From Rickettsia endosymbiont of Bryobia graminum (GTDB taxonomy: Bacteria > Pseudomonadota > Alphaproteobacteria > Rickettsiales > Rickettsiaceae), in the NCBI GenBank assembly GCA_020881085.1, contig JAJIYR010000140.1:1-7368 (forward strand): a stretch of DNA of 7,368 nucleotides, written 5' to 3'. Position 1 is the first letter of the stretch; every line of letters begins with the position of its first letter. The translations under genes were made by a program, and so were the position numbers. The notes beneath the pieces were generated by a model that searched no databases, had not been told where the DNA came from, and saw only the letters and a list, made by a program, of their open reading frames with translations. Positions 7,220 through 7,368 of the stretch are shown here, piece after piece.

Positions 7220-7246
7220 ATTATAACATAGTATACTGTTCGTAAA
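7220..7246 (-). promoter_or_regulatory. Possible promoter of the small membrane-protein gene
   Basis: On the minus strand, TATAAT (7225-7220) is a perfect -10 box. TTTACG (7246-7241), four of six matches to the -35 box, lies 15 bases upstream, which is shorter than ideal. Transcription near 7213 would leave a leader of about 30 bases. The -35 side lies close to the presumed edge of the IS630-type element, so the insertion may have changed it. Confidence 0.4.
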
Positions 7247-7292
7247 TGAAGGGTTGCAAAGATAGGAGAGCTATTGTAGAGTTTAGGACATT

Positions 7293-7368
7293 GTGAGTAA
7301 GAATGTATTGACAGAAGAACAAAGAGAGAAGTTGAAGGAACGTCATAAGACAGAACGAGACGGACGCA
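7293..7368 (+). CDS. IS630-family transposase, N-terminal part, cut by window edge
   Basis: From the GTG at 7293 the frame is open to the window end, 25 codons. It starts (M)SKNVLTEEQREKLKERHK and continues TERDGR. This resembles the opening of IS630-type transposases of Rickettsiales, where an 'LT-E-R-ELK-RH-ER--R' helix precedes the helix-turn-helix that binds the element ends; the DDE catalytic domain would lie beyond the window. AGGA (7285-7288) four bases upstream supports the GTG; an in-frame TAG at 7284-7286 limits the start upstream. TTGCAA (7254-7259), 17 bases and TAGAGT (7277-7282) could be a weak promoter. The terminal inverted repeat should lie within about 7227-7285, next to a TA target site, but cannot be fixed with one end only. 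It could also be a remnant. Confidence 0.6.
   Translation, partial: MSKNVLTEEQREKLKERHKTERDGR

Noticed and set aside
1..7368. CRISPR arrays, toxin-antitoxin pairs or phage genes
   Set aside because: No regularly spaced direct repeats, short overlapping toxin-antitoxin frames or phage-type genes were found on either strand.

Overview
The window is AT-rich, with short intergenic gaps, alternative TTG/GTG starts and lysine/isoleucine/asparagine-rich proteins. It carries meso-diaminopimelate-type peptidoglycan genes, ProP-like MFS transporters, and IS200- and IS630-type transposases. Together these suggest an obligately intracellular alphaproteobacterium of the Rickettsiales, most likely a Rickettsia or close relative. 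That placement is inferred from sequence style and gene content; no database search was made.

Layout, left to right. (1) Bases 1-98, minus strand: the first 32 codons of an IS200/IS605-type tnpA, preceded by a GC-rich hairpin typical of an IS200 left end. (2) Bases 95-1153, minus: a Sec-exported HD-domain phosphohydrolase whose last codons run through that hairpin and whose stop overlaps the tnpA start by 4 bp (ATGA). Its C-terminus is therefore probably IS-derived. (3) A long hairpin at 1164-1214. (4) Bases 1244-2782, minus: murE. (5) A 54-bp divergent promoter region in which the murE promoter reaches into the first codons of the next gene. (6) Bases 2837-4060, plus: an MFS (ProP/MHS-like) transporter. 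(7) Bases 4061-4229: a gap with a probable murF promoter. (8) Bases 4230-6676, plus: murF and mraY, joined by a TAATG overlap. (9) A 240-bp gap with small hairpins and a minus-strand terminator. (10) Bases 6917-7183, minus: a small single-pass membrane protein of unknown function. (11) Bases 7293-7368, plus: the start of an IS630-family transposase, cut by the window edge.

MurE, MurF and MraY are consecutive steps of peptidoglycan precursor synthesis: MurE adds meso-diaminopimelate to UDP-MurNAc-L-Ala-D-Glu, MurF adds D-Ala-D-Ala, and MraY transfers the phospho-MurNAc-pentapeptide to undecaprenyl phosphate, giving lipid I. In the classical dcw cluster these genes are co-directional and contiguous. 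Here murE is divergent and separated from murF by a transporter, and no murD follows mraY. All three enzymes keep their catalytic motifs and look functional.

I found no convincing wholly new multi-gene system. The best leads are the exported HD protein with its IS200-derived tail and coupled transposase, the divergent promoters sharing a -10 box, the transporter with a worn signature motif between murE and murF, and the unassigned small membrane protein.
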